Shown: positions 7,401 through 15,155 of the stretch, in pieces
Layout of the letters: the number at the start of each line of letters is the position of its first letter
Numbering within the stretch: position 1 is the first letter of the stretch
From: an uncultured Lacibacter sp.
GTDB lineage: Bacteria; Bacteroidota; Bacteroidia; Chitinophagales; Chitinophagaceae
Length of the DNA stretch: 18,054 nucleotides
Direction of reading: 5' to 3'
NCBI RefSeq assembly: GCF_946479605.1
Contig: NZ_CAMLGT010000045.1
Coordinates: 1 to 18,054, forward strand
Notes under the pieces: generated by a model
What the model was told of the DNA's origin: nothing
What the model saw: only the letters and a program-made list of their open reading frames with translations
The model's database searches: none
Translations under genes and position numbers: made by a program

Positions 7401-8546
7401 CTACTTTGCAATAAACGCATCATACAAACAATTGATGGTTGAGCGCATCACCGTGTTCATCCCATCTGTATATGCACCAGTACATCCATTGCTGATCACC
7501 ACAAAACCAAACTCTTCTTTCGGATCAAAGAACATGGCACTGAACAATCCGTAGGCCGAACCGGTATGTCCTTTCATTTGTTTTCCGTTAATGAGTTTGT
7601 CTGTTGTCATGATAGCTAAACCATAACCTTCCTTATCCGAAAGTTTGGTTTGCATTTGCCTTGCACTCTTTTTTGAAATGATCCTTGTTCGTTTGTATTT
7701 GCCCAGCTGCATGTGCATGGTCATGTACTTTGCAAGATCGGTTGCAGATATTTTCATGCCACCTGTTGGTGAAAAGATGGGCGCACTGTAGCCCATTTTG
7801 TAATTGTGTATTTCTTCACTGCGTGGCGCATAGGCACCGGGTGCTGCTGTAAACTTATCTTCCTTGCTGTTGTACTCGTAAATGGTTGCAAAGCGGTTTT
7901 TGTCTAAGGAATCAACACAGTAACCGGCATATAAACCCAACGGATCAAGTACATGCTGTTTTACATACTGGTCGAAACGCTGGCCGGATATAATCTCAAT
8001 AATAGTACCCACCATATTGTAGTTAAGGTTGCAATACTGGTAACCTGTTCCCGGTTCATAGTCGTTGTAACATTTTGCCCAGTATGGATTCTTTCCAGGG
8101 TTAATGGCATCCAATGTAAAATAACCCTGGCTGTCGTTAATGCCTGATCGGTGTGCTAATAACATACGCAGTGTAATCACTGTTTGTGGAAACTTAGGGT
8201 GGCGCACAGTAAAGCCCAGCAGTTTACTTACATCATCATCCAGCGATAGTTTTTTAGCCTCTGCCAGTTGCATGATGCTGGTGGCAGAAAATGATTTTGA
8301 AATGGAGGCAATACGAAAAATGCAATCATCTGTTAACGGTGTATTGCTTTCCACATCTTTCATGCCGAAGGAGTGGGTATAAATGATCTCACCTTTTTTT
8401 ACCACAGCAACCGATAACCCGATCACTTTGTTTTCTTCCATGATGGTTTTGATACCCGCTTCTGCTTTTTGTGTTTGTGCACGGCTGTGTAACGATAACA
8501 GCAGCAAAACGCTGATGAAAAAACAATACTTGAAAAAAGGCTTCAT
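7401..8546 (-). CDS. Secreted serine hydrolase of the beta-lactamase/class C (PBP4*) family
   Basis: The start is the ATG at 8546, which opens on a signal peptide (MKPFFKYCFFISVLLLLSLHSRAQ); an ATG 24 bp upstream is possible but less natural. The 381-aa protein carries the three active-site elements of serine beta-lactamase-fold enzymes: SISK (nucleophile Ser81 and Lys84), YCN (Tyr171-Asn173) and HTG (327-329) in place of KTG. The N-terminal region GLSVAVVKKGEIIYTHSFG and the MLLAHRSGI segment are typical of the family. Members are carboxypeptidases, esterases or D-aminopeptidases, and the HTG triad points away from a true antibiotic-degrading class C enzyme. It is probably periplasmic. The gene converges on the small charged protein and follows the DUF1080 gene by 45 bp on the same strand, so the two may be co-transcribed. 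Confidence 0.92.
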   Translation of the reverse strand: MKPFFKYCFFISVLLLLSLHSRAQTQKAEAGIKTIMEENKVIGLSVAVVKKGEIIYTHSFGMKDVESNTPLTDDCIFRIASISKSFSATSIMQLAEAKKLSLDDDVSKLLGFTVRHPKFPQTVITLRMLLAHRSGINDSQGYFTLDAINPGKNPYWAKCYNDYEPGTGYQYCNLNYNMVGTIIEIISGQRFDQYVKQHVLDPLGLYAGYCVDSLDKNRFATIYEYNSKEDKFTAAPGAYAPRSEEIHNYKMGYSAPIFSPTGGMKISATDLAKYMTMHMQLGKYKRTRIISKKSARQMQTKLSDKEGYGLAIMTTDKLINGKQMKGHTGSAYGLFSAMFFDPKEEFGFVVISNGCTGAYTDGMNTVMRSTINCLYDAFIAK

Positions 8547-8591
8547 GCTGATGGCTGTGTTGTTGAGCAATTGATGATGTTCAGTTGACGA

Positions 8592-9383
8592 TTACAATCT
8601 CCTGATCCAGATATTACGGAACTGTACTTTGCTGCCATGATCCTGTAAGGAGATCACATCTTCGCTATGTGCATTGGGATAGTTGTGTAAGCCAATGTAC
8701 AATGTAAGTCCGTTAATGGTGGCATTGTTTTGCACCAGCACACCATTGTGTAATACTGTAATGCGTGCAGGCGCATCTAGTTCACCTGTTGGTTTAAAAC
8801 GTGGAGCTGTATAAATAACATCATAGGTATTCCACTCAAGTGGTGTGCGCATGGCGTTTACCAATGGTGCATGGTCTTTGTAAATACTGCCTGCCTGTCC
8901 GTTGCGGTAAGTTCTGTTGCCGTAGGAATCAAGTACCTGCAGTTCATAACGGTTTTGAAAAAAGATACCGCTGTTGCCACGGTTTTGCCCCCCTGCTTCC
9001 ACAGTATCAGGCGCACTCCATTCAATATGCAACTGGCAATCGCCAAACGAAAGTTTGGTTTCAATACCACCGCTGCCGGGTACTACTTCCAGGTAATCGT
9101 TGTTGATAATTTTCCAGGGAGCAGGTTTGTTTTTATCACGCTGGCTCACCCATTGGTTCAGGTTTTTTCCATCAAATAATACAATGGCATCCGATGGTGC
9201 TTCACTGTCTTTCTTTCCCGGTGTAATGGTTTTTACTTCGGGGTTCCAGATCTCTGTCATCTCCGGTTTCATGGCCATGGGTGAAGTGGCAGGCACCGGA
9301 CTTACATAAGGCTTTTGCTGTGCAGCTGCACCCAAAAAAGAAAAAACACAAATAATTACTGATAGACAAAAACGGAGACGCAT
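8592..9383 (-). CDS. Secreted DUF1080 (3-keto-disaccharide hydrolase-like) protein
   Basis: The 263-aa protein has a signal peptide (MRLRFCLSVIICVFSFLGAAAQQ) and one DUF1080 domain. Family landmarks are visible in order: the opening IVLFDGKNLNQW (about 67-79), the beta-strand core with GDCQLHIEWSAP, the NSGIFFQNRYELQVLDS block and GSIYKDHAPL, then LHNGVLVQNN and the closing FRNIWIRRL. The fold is a concanavalin-like beta-sandwich; characterised relatives act on oxidised disaccharides or bind carbohydrate. The acidic/aromatic residues typical of the family are present, but I cannot assign the substrate. A Pro/Lys-rich linker precedes the domain. Location is probably periplasmic or surface. It sits directly upstream of the serine hydrolase and divergent from yqgE. 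Confidence 0.9.
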   Translation of the reverse strand: MRLRFCLSVIICVFSFLGAAAQQKPYVSPVPATSPMAMKPEMTEIWNPEVKTITPGKKDSEAPSDAIVLFDGKNLNQWVSQRDKNKPAPWKIINNDYLEVVPGSGGIETKLSFGDCQLHIEWSAPDTVEAGGQNRGNSGIFFQNRYELQVLDSYGNRTYRNGQAGSIYKDHAPLVNAMRTPLEWNTYDVIYTAPRFKPTGELDAPARITVLHNGVLVQNNATINGLTLYIGLHNYPNAHSEDVISLQDHGSKVQFRNIWIRRL

Positions 9384-9501
9384 TGAAAGATTGGTTTATG
9401 GTTAAAGCCGTAATTTATTCTATTTTTTCATTTGCAGGAAATCTGCCGCTTGTATGATTCATTTGTTTTTGATTGTACCTTGCTCTTTGCAAATTATAAT
9501 C

Positions 9502-9999
9502 ATGCACATACGCACAGGAAATATCATCATCAGTACCGCATTGCTCGATGGCAGCAGTTTTGAACAAACAGTGATCGTTATAGCCGAGCAGAATGAAAAG
9601 GGGGCGCTTGGTTTTATCATCAATCAACCTTTTTCACGTTCGTTCAATGAGCTGGAAGAATTTAAAGATTCCATTCCGGTGCCTTTGTTTACCGGTGGTC
9701 CTGTGCAGGATGATCAATTGTATTTTTTGCACCGCAGGCCCGATCTTATTACAGATGGACAGTTGATTGATGCTGCTGTTTATTTGTATGGTGATTTTAA
9801 AACAGCGGTGCAATTGTTAAACACAGGTGCTTTACCTGTTACTGATGTAAAACTGTTTATTGGTTATTGTGGATGGGATGCACATGAACTGGAAGCAGAA
9901 ATAGCAGAAGGCAGCTGGCTGCTTACCAACGCCACTGTTGATATAGTATTTGATGAAGAACCCGAACTATTGTGGGAAAAATTATTGCTGCAACAATAA
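9502..9999 (+). CDS. yqgE: YqgE/AlgH family protein (UPF0301)
   Basis: The start at 9502 (MHIRTGNIIIST) matches the usual start of the family; a start at 9454 would add 16 hydrophobic residues without support. The 165-aa product carries the family landmarks: GNIIISTALLDGSSFEQTVIVI, GALGFIINQPF, the FTGGPVQDDQLYFLH block and LFIGYCGWDAHELEAEIAEGSW. The family is a conserved cytoplasmic alpha/beta protein of unclear biochemical role, linked by name to alginate regulation in Pseudomonas, for which no partner is visible here. It is flanked by a divergent DUF1080 gene and a convergent ZIP transporter, so it is probably monocistronic. Confidence 0.93.
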   Translation: MHIRTGNIIISTALLDGSSFEQTVIVIAEQNEKGALGFIINQPFSRSFNELEEFKDSIPVPLFTGGPVQDDQLYFLHRRPDLITDGQLIDAAVYLYGDFKTAVQLLNTGALPVTDVKLFIGYCGWDAHELEAEIAEGSWLLTNATVDIVFDEEPELLWEKLLLQQ

Positions 10000-10030
10000 C
10001 CGTCGCTGTTTTATGTAAATGATCAATTAC

Positions 10031-10055
10031 GTTGTGCCCTTTGTGCCTTTGCGGG
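10031..10055. repeat. Degenerate short tandem repeat between convergent genes
   Basis: Three imperfect 8-9-nt units (TTGTGCCC, TTTGTGCC, TTTGCGGG) follow each other in the 66-bp space between yqgE and the ZIP transporter. The units differ by one or two bases, as in an eroded simple tandem array. No coding or terminator function is evident. Confidence 0.4.
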
Positions 10056-10065
10056 AACCGGTTGA

Positions 10066-10890
10066 CTATCCCAACGATACATCAAGGAACATCATAATTA
10101 AAAAGCCTGCAATAAAACCAAGTGCAGCTACATCGGTATATTTATCCCGTTGGGTTTCGGGGATCACTTCTTCCACCACCACAAAGATCATGGCACCTGC
10201 TGCAAAGGCCAATGCAAACGGAAGAAAATTTTGCATGTAGGTGACAAGTATACCACCAATGATGGCTGCAATTGGTTCAACAATAGCAGAGAGTTGACCA
10301 TAGTAAAAACTTTTCCAGCGTGTAAGTCCCTGCCTGCGTAATGGCATACTTACCGCAAAGCCCTCTGGTATATCCTGTATGCCAATACCTATAGCCAGTG
10401 CAATAGCGCCGGCAACCGATGCATCGGCACTGCCTTGTAATGCTGCGCCAAACACAACACCTACTGCAAGACCTTCCGGAATATTGTGCAATGTTATGGC
10501 CATAATAAGCAGGGTGGTGCGGTGCCACGATGATTTTACACCTTCTGCTTCGCTTACTTTAAAATTGATGTGGAGGTGCGGCAATACTTTGTCAAGACCA
10601 AACACAAATAATGCACCTAACGCAAAGCCAACAATGGCGGGCATCCAGGGCATGGAAGGATAAATATTCTCACTCATTTCAATACTTGGCACTAATAAAC
10701 TGAAGATGCTTGCCGCCAGCATAATACCGCCGCTTAATCCAAGCATGGTATCCAGCACACTGCGTTTCATTTCTTTAAAGAAAAAAACAAAGAATGCACC
10801 CAGTGCGGTACACAGCCAGGTAAATGTGCCGCCTGCAAGGGCGCTCCACACCGGGCCTATTTCTTTAAACAGTTGTTCGAGTTGTTGCAT
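10066..10890 (-). CDS. ZIP-family metal ion transporter
   Basis: The 274-aa integral membrane protein has about eight hydrophobic segments and the ZIP signature in the two central helices: HNIPEG (His135-Gly140) and QDIPEG (Gln172-Gly177), plus Glu205-Pro206 in the following helix, which together form the metal-binding site. The cytoplasmic loop (about 104-122) is short and has only His105/His107 and His123. The two PEG motifs point to the GufA/ZupT-like group that imports Zn, Fe or Mn. It lies 30 bp downstream of a DtxR/MntR-type regulator on the same strand, which implies metal-repressed co-expression. The metal cannot be settled from sequence, though the regulator's residues hint at manganese. 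Confidence 0.93.
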   Translation of the reverse strand: MQQLEQLFKEIGPVWSALAGGTFTWLCTALGAFFVFFFKEMKRSVLDTMLGLSGGIMLAASIFSLLVPSIEMSENIYPSMPWMPAIVGFALGALFVFGLDKVLPHLHINFKVSEAEGVKSSWHRTTLLIMAITLHNIPEGLAVGVVFGAALQGSADASVAGAIALAIGIGIQDIPEGFAVSMPLRRQGLTRWKSFYYGQLSAIVEPIAAIIGGILVTYMQNFLPFALAFAAGAMIFVVVEEVIPETQRDKYTDVAALGFIAGFLIMMFLDVSLG

Positions 10891-10920
10891 AATTTAAAGG
10901 GTAATGATGCAGGTAAATAC

Positions 10921-11580
10921 CTACACTGTTTTTACAAGTATGTTTTTTGCTAATTGTTCGCTGAGGTTAATGAGCGGCTGGTTGCGGAGTTTTATTTCCA
11001 CCGATCCATCAAAGGCATGGCGCTGTTTGATCTCCAGCTTTGTACCAATGCCAATATTTTTTTGACGCAGCAGTTCCAGCAGGCTGCTGCTCTGATCGCC
11101 CACACCTGTAACAATGGCCGGTTGTGCTTCGGGCAACTGTTGCAGGGTAAGGTTGCTGATGCTGGTCATGCGCCCTTTGCTGTCGGGGATAGGATCGCCA
11201 TGAGGATCAGCTTTGGGATAACCAAGAAAAGCATCCAGTCGTTCAATCAGTTCGGGGCTGCTTACATGTTCCAGTTCTTCGGCAATATCATGCACGGCAT
11301 CCCAGTTGAATTGTAATTTCTCTACAAGAAAATATTCCCACAGCCTGTGTTTGCGGATGATGCTGAGTGCAAGCTTTTTTCCATCGGCAGTAAGTTTTAC
11401 ACCGTAGTAAGGGGCATAGTTCAACAGCTTTTTTTCGCTGAGGCGTTTCAGCATATCTGTTACCGAGGCAGGTTTGGTTTGCAGTTCGGCTGCCAGTTCA
11501 TTGGTGGTTACGTTGGCATCGCTCTGCTGAAGGCGCCAGATGGCTTTGATATAGTTTTCCTCGGCTATCGAAAAATTCAT
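10921..11580 (-). CDS. DtxR/MntR-family metal-dependent transcriptional repressor
   Basis: The 219-aa protein has three regions: an N-terminal winged helix (residues 1-70, recognition segment KPASVTDMLKRLSEKKL), a metal-binding and dimerisation domain (71-130) and a C-terminal FeoA/SH3-like domain (about 150-219). Aligned with DtxR, the ancillary site is kept (His78, Glu82, His97) and the primary site has Glu101, Glu104 and His105. Glu101 stands where DtxR has Cys102, a substitution typical of manganese-type MntR members. Position 9 is Asn, where DtxR has Met10 and Bacillus MntR has Asp8, so the site is not a textbook match to either. It probably represses itself and the downstream ZIP transporter. 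A TTTAG-N6-CTAAA palindrome 18 bp upstream of the ATG is the best operator candidate. Confidence 0.92.
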   Translation of the reverse strand: MNFSIAEENYIKAIWRLQQSDANVTTNELAAELQTKPASVTDMLKRLSEKKLLNYAPYYGVKLTADGKKLALSIIRKHRLWEYFLVEKLQFNWDAVHDIAEELEHVSSPELIERLDAFLGYPKADPHGDPIPDSKGRMTSISNLTLQQLPEAQPAIVTGVGDQSSSLLELLRQKNIGIGTKLEIKQRHAFDGSVEIKLRNQPLINLSEQLAKNILVKTV

Positions 11581-11597
11581 TCGGTATGAAATTAAAA

Positions 11598-11613
11598 TTT
11601 AGACGAAACTAAA
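11598..11613. promoter_or_regulatory. Candidate operator of the DtxR/MntR-family regulator
   Basis: TTTAG (11598-11602) and CTAAA (11609-11613) form a perfect 5-bp inverted repeat around a 6-nt spacer, 18 bp upstream of the regulator's start codon. DtxR-type operators are built from TTAG/CTAA half-sites, so the form suits the neighbouring gene. On the minus strand the site overlaps TAGTTTCG (11604-11611), which resembles a Bacteroidota -7 box with one mismatch, with TTG 21 nt upstream (11633-11635). Repressor binding there would block the promoter. Assignment is inferred from position and form. Confidence 0.5.
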
Positions 11614-11666
11614 CTTTTTTTCTGAAGCAACACAATTATTCTGCTGTCTTATTTTTGTTCGTATAT

Positions 11667-11694
11667 CGTATCTCTTACTTCGTATCTCGTACCT
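11667..11694. repeat. 28-nt dispersed repeat, copy A (inverted relative to copy at 17522)
   Basis: The 28 nt here match the reverse complement of 17522-17549 at 23 positions without gaps. Both consist of degenerate CGTA plus pyrimidine-rich steps (cgtatctcttac, cgtatctcgtac). This copy lies in the divergent space between the metal regulator and the lipoprotein gene, just upstream of the lipoprotein start. Confidence 0.5.
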
Positions 11695-11753
11695 ATGTTT
11701 TCTGTTACTTATCCCAATCAAAACCCCTATTTTTAAGATTCATAACTACCGTA

Positions 11754-12710
11754 ATGAAGCGTATTCTACTGATGAGCCTTGCATTTATATTAGTATTGGC
11801 AGCCTGCAAGGGTAAAAAGCCAAAGGAAATAACAGACGAAGATCTGACGGCTGCTGATTTTATTGGTCTTGCCACACAAATGGTTTATCCTATTGTGGTG
11901 AATGATAGCTTGCTCAATGCGAAAGAGAAAGATTCTATTCTTATTAACCAGGAGACGTATAAAACCTTTTTACCCGATACTGTTTTCAAAGCGCTTTATC
12001 CCAAAACAAAAAACCTGAAGCTTTACCTCATTGGTAAGTCGGCCGATGGTGATAAGGGAAATTATGTGCTGGTAAAATCAGTGCTGGGCAAAGAGAAAGG
12101 TGCTCAGCTTATTTATTTCGATAAAAAATCGCAATACCTCGGTTCATTGAACATTGGTGCCTTGTTACCAAAAGGTAATGCTGTGCGTTATTGCAAGATC
12201 GACAGCAAACACAATATCAGTTTTGTACAGGAACGTAAAACACCTACCGGTGAATTATGGACCAATGAAACGATCTATTTCATGGATGATCAGTCGGGCA
12301 GGTTTATTGTGGCTATGACCAACAGTACAGAAGATCTGAGCGATATGATCATGGGGAATCCTATTGACAGTCTTGCACGCAAACAAAAATTTTCTGCTGA
12401 TTATACAACTGATAAAAAGAATCTTGTTTCCATACGTGATGGTGCCAGTGAAAAAAGTTTTGAATTCTTTATTCACTTCAGCAAGCAAAACGGCGATTGT
12501 GTGGGCGAAGTAAAAGGCACTGGTGAGTGGATTGGTAAGGCCAAAGGTATTTTCCGTGACAGAAGCAGTGATTGTGTAATCACTTTCGATTTTACATCTT
12601 CATCTGTACGCATTACCGAACAAAACTGTGGTTTGTATCGTGGCATCACTTGTTTCTTTGAAGGAAGTTATCCGAAGAAAAAGGAAGCAGTGAAGAAGAA
12701 GAAAAAGTAG
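11754..12710 (+). CDS. Lipoprotein of unknown function (318 aa)
   Basis: The ATG at 11754 gives a lipoprotein signal peptide, MKRILLMSLAFILVLAAC, with lipobox LAAC and lipidated Cys18. An upstream in-frame start at 11655 would bury this leader and read through a repeat, so I reject it. The mature protein has a Lys-rich tether, then about 280 residues of mixed strand-rich sequence with no membrane segment and no recognisable catalytic motif. Two closely spaced Cys lie near the C terminus (QNCGLYRGITCFF), and the tail is poly-Lys. Short segments such as KSADGDKGNYVLVKS and YFDKKSQYLGSLNIG hint at a repeated beta-sheet or propeller-like fold, but I cannot name it. The gene is divergent from the metal regulator. 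Confidence 0.85.
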   Translation: MKRILLMSLAFILVLAACKGKKPKEITDEDLTAADFIGLATQMVYPIVVNDSLLNAKEKDSILINQETYKTFLPDTVFKALYPKTKNLKLYLIGKSADGDKGNYVLVKSVLGKEKGAQLIYFDKKSQYLGSLNIGALLPKGNAVRYCKIDSKHNISFVQERKTPTGELWTNETIYFMDDQSGRFIVAMTNSTEDLSDMIMGNPIDSLARKQKFSADYTTDKKNLVSIRDGASEKSFEFFIHFSKQNGDCVGEVKGTGEWIGKAKGIFRDRSSDCVITFDFTSSSVRITEQNCGLYRGITCFFEGSYPKKKEAVKKKKK

Positions 12711-12833
12711 ATAGCCGGTAGTCTATAGTAGGGAGTGGTGACCTGTCATCTATAGGCAATGGTCTTATTTATATTCTACAGTTTGAAAATCTTAAACGGG
12801 TTACTTATTCACCATTCACAAATAAATCAAACT

Positions 12834-13226
12834 ATGAGCAGTCGTAAAAATATCAGTTCCGGTTCTCCCTGGGAAGATGTAGTAGGTTATTCAAGAGCAG
12901 TGCGTGTGGGCAACGTAGTGGAAGTAGCAGGCACAACAGCGATGGACGGCGATGTGTTGGTGGGCGAAGGAAGTGTGTATCTGCAAACACAGTATATCTT
13001 CAAAAAAATAGAAAAAGCACTGGCCGAAGCCGGTGCTACACTTCAGGATGTGGTGCGTACCCGCATGTTTGTAACCGATATTTCTACATGGGAAGAAGCA
13101 GGGAAAGCACATGGTGAAGTGTTTGCAGCCATAAAACCGGCTTCTACAATGGTAGAAGTGTCCGCTTTAATAGATGAGCGCCTGCTCATTGAAATAGAAG
13201 CAACCGCAGTAATTGCTATCGTTTGA
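12834..13226 (+). CDS. ridA: RidA/YjgF/YER057c/UK114-family protein
   Basis: The ATG at 12834 gives a 130-aa protein of normal family length; a start at 12759 would add 25 residues from repeat-like spacer sequence. Family features are visible: VGYSRAVRVGNVVEVAGTTA near the N terminus, the helix QTQYIFKKIEKALAEAGATLQDVVRTRMFVTD with the conserved Arg, and the C-terminal LIDERLLIEIEATAVI with the conserved Glu. RidA proteins are trimeric; the archetype deaminates reactive enamine/imine intermediates released by PLP enzymes, while other subgroups have different or unknown substrates. The Arg and Glu are compatible with activity, but the subgroup is not assigned. It precedes the phosphorylase-like gene by 83 bp on the same strand. 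Confidence 0.9.
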   Translation: MSSRKNISSGSPWEDVVGYSRAVRVGNVVEVAGTTAMDGDVLVGEGSVYLQTQYIFKKIEKALAEAGATLQDVVRTRMFVTDISTWEEAGKAHGEVFAAIKPASTMVEVSALIDERLLIEIEATAVIAIV

Positions 13227-13309
13227 TGTGCATAAACGGTATTGCCCGGAAAAGCCGGTTTGGAATTTTCCGTTATCTTGCGCACCCAAAGCAAATGTAT
13301 TATTGAATT

Positions 13310-14968
13310 ATGGCCTTCACTCATTTTAAAGTTCCTTACGCCACCGAAAACGCATATTCAAAGAAAGTCGCTTATTTCTCCATGGAGTTTGCAGTACACC
13401 AGCCGCTCAAGATCTATAGCGGAGGTTTGGGTTTTTTAGCTGGCTCGCACATGCGTAGTGCATACGAACTGAAACAAAATCTTATTGGTATTGGCATTCT
13501 GTGGAAGTATGGTTATTACGACCAGGCTCGCAACCAGGATCAGACATTGCAGGTACAGTGGAACGAAAAGATCTACAATTTTTTAGAAGATACAGGACTG
13601 AATTATCAGATCAATATTCATGATCATCCGGTATGGGTGAAAGCATGGTATCTCAATCCGGAAACATTCAAGAGTGCTCCGATGTTTTTGCTTAGCACAG
13701 ATCTGCCGGAGAACGATTATGTATCACAAACCATCTGTCACCGTTTGTATGATGCAAACGTTGCAACCAAAGTTGCTCAGTTTATTTTGCTGGGAGTGGG
13801 TGGTGCAAAACTCATTGATGAATTAGGATTTAAACCAGATGTATATCATTTGAATGAAGCGCATGGTATTTCATCTGCTTTCTATCTGTATAACAAATTC
13901 GGCAGTGTGGATGAAGTGAAGAAACGGTTGGTATTCACTACACATACGCCGGAAGAAGCAGGTAATGAAAAACATGATATGTACCTGTGCGAAAAGATGA
14001 GTTATTTCTGCGGTATTCCGTTGGATGAAGTGCGAAAGCTTACCGGTATTTATGACGATCAGTTTAATCATTCACTTGCTGCATTGCGTTTTGCAAGGCA
14101 TGCAAATGGTGTAAGTGCATTGCATGGTGAAGTGAGCCGTAAAATGTGGAGCCACTACGATAACGTAGCACCGATAACACATGTTACCAATGCTCAGAAC
14201 TGGCGCTACTGGGCCGATAAGCAGTTGTATTTCTCCATGGATGAAAACAACGATGAGCGTTTTGATGACCGTAAGAATTATCTCAAACGCCGTGCATTTG
14301 ATCTGGTGGCCGATCAAACAGGAAAACTGTTTGATGGTAATGTACTCACTATAGTTTGGGCACGCAGGTTTGCAGGTTACAAACGTGCGGAACTGATCAC
14401 ACGTGATCTGGATCGTTTTAATGCGTTACTCAGCAATAAAAAATATCCTGTGCAGATCATCTGGGCTGGTAAACCTTACCCGGTTGATTATCCTGCTATC
14501 AGCGATTTTAATAACCTTGTTCACCTGAGTAAGAATTATAAAAATGTCGCAGTGTGTACTGGTTATGAACTGTCGTTGAGCAAGCGTTTAAAACAGGCGG
14601 CTGATGTGTGGTTAAACAACCCACGTGTGCCACGTGAAGCAAGCGGCACCAGTGGTATGACGGCTGCTATGAATGGTGCTGTTAACTTCAGCACATTTGA
14701 TGGATGGATCTGCGAATTTGCTAATCATGGTAACAACAGTTTTATTGTTCCTCCGGTTGATTACAGTGCCATGCATGTACAGGAGCAGGATCAATACGAT
14801 CTTGACCAGATGTATGAAATACTCGAACGCCAGATACTTCCGTTGTATTACGATAACCCGGCTGTGTGGCGCCAGATCACTCAAAATGGGATGCGTGATG
14901 TTCGCTTCCAGTTCGACAGTAACCGCATGGCGCATGAATATTATGAGCTGATGTATAACAAACAGTAA
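13310..14968 (+). CDS. glgP: Short alpha-glucan phosphorylase-like protein (GT35) lacking the PLP lysine
   Basis: At 552 residues this belongs to the short alpha-glucan phosphorylase family related to glycogen phosphorylase. Landmarks are AYFSMEFAV (21-29), the glycine loop YSGGLGFLAGSH (36-47), YHLNEAHG, FTTHTPEEAGN, the phosphate-site motif RRFAGYKR (352-359) and the C-terminal NPRVPREASGTSGMTAAMNG. In active phosphorylases the Lys that binds pyridoxal phosphate lies in that last motif (GTSGMK or GTGNMK); here the residue is Thr451 (codon ACG, one base from AAG). The rest of the motif is intact and the frame is clean. The protein may be non-phosphorolytic, may use another mechanism, or the base could be an assembly error. 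Relatives are cytoplasmic and act in glycogen or maltodextrin turnover. A strong terminator follows 20 bp after the stop. Confidence 0.88.
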   Translation: MAFTHFKVPYATENAYSKKVAYFSMEFAVHQPLKIYSGGLGFLAGSHMRSAYELKQNLIGIGILWKYGYYDQARNQDQTLQVQWNEKIYNFLEDTGLNYQINIHDHPVWVKAWYLNPETFKSAPMFLLSTDLPENDYVSQTICHRLYDANVATKVAQFILLGVGGAKLIDELGFKPDVYHLNEAHGISSAFYLYNKFGSVDEVKKRLVFTTHTPEEAGNEKHDMYLCEKMSYFCGIPLDEVRKLTGIYDDQFNHSLAALRFARHANGVSALHGEVSRKMWSHYDNVAPITHVTNAQNWRYWADKQLYFSMDENNDERFDDRKNYLKRRAFDLVADQTGKLFDGNVLTIVWARRFAGYKRAELITRDLDRFNALLSNKKYPVQIIWAGKPYPVDYPAISDFNNLVHLSKNYKNVAVCTGYELSLSKRLKQAADVWLNNPRVPREASGTSGMTAAMNGAVNFSTFDGWICEFANHGNNSFIVPPVDYSAMHVQEQDQYDLDQMYEILERQILPLYYDNPAVWRQITQNGMRDVRFQFDSNRMAHEYYELMYNKQ

Positions 14969-14988
14969 GTTATTTAGTTGATAACATG

Positions 14989-15020
14989 AGCCCCGGCATT
15001 GAATGTTGGGGCTTTTTGTT
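14989..15020 (+). terminator. Rho-independent terminator after the phosphorylase-like gene
   Basis: AGCCCCGGCAT (14989-14999) pairs with ATGTTGGGGCT (15003-15013) through 11 positions including two G-U pairs, around a 3-nt loop (TGA), followed by TTTTGTTTT on the plus strand. It lies 20 bp after the stop codon. Confidence 0.85.
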
Positions 15021-15155
15021 TTGAGGAAGATATGTTCATGTTTGATAGTTTGTTGTTTGAAGTTTATAGTGCTTGGTTCTAAAGTTGTGAGTTACCTGTT
15101 GCCAATTGTTTATTGACCATTGATCATTCACAACTGACTTTCTTATCTTCAAACT

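Noticed and set aside
8840..9179. Overlapping plus-strand open frames opposite the DUF1080 gene
   Set aside because: They are antisense shadows; the minus-strand frame has a signal peptide and clear DUF1080 landmarks throughout.
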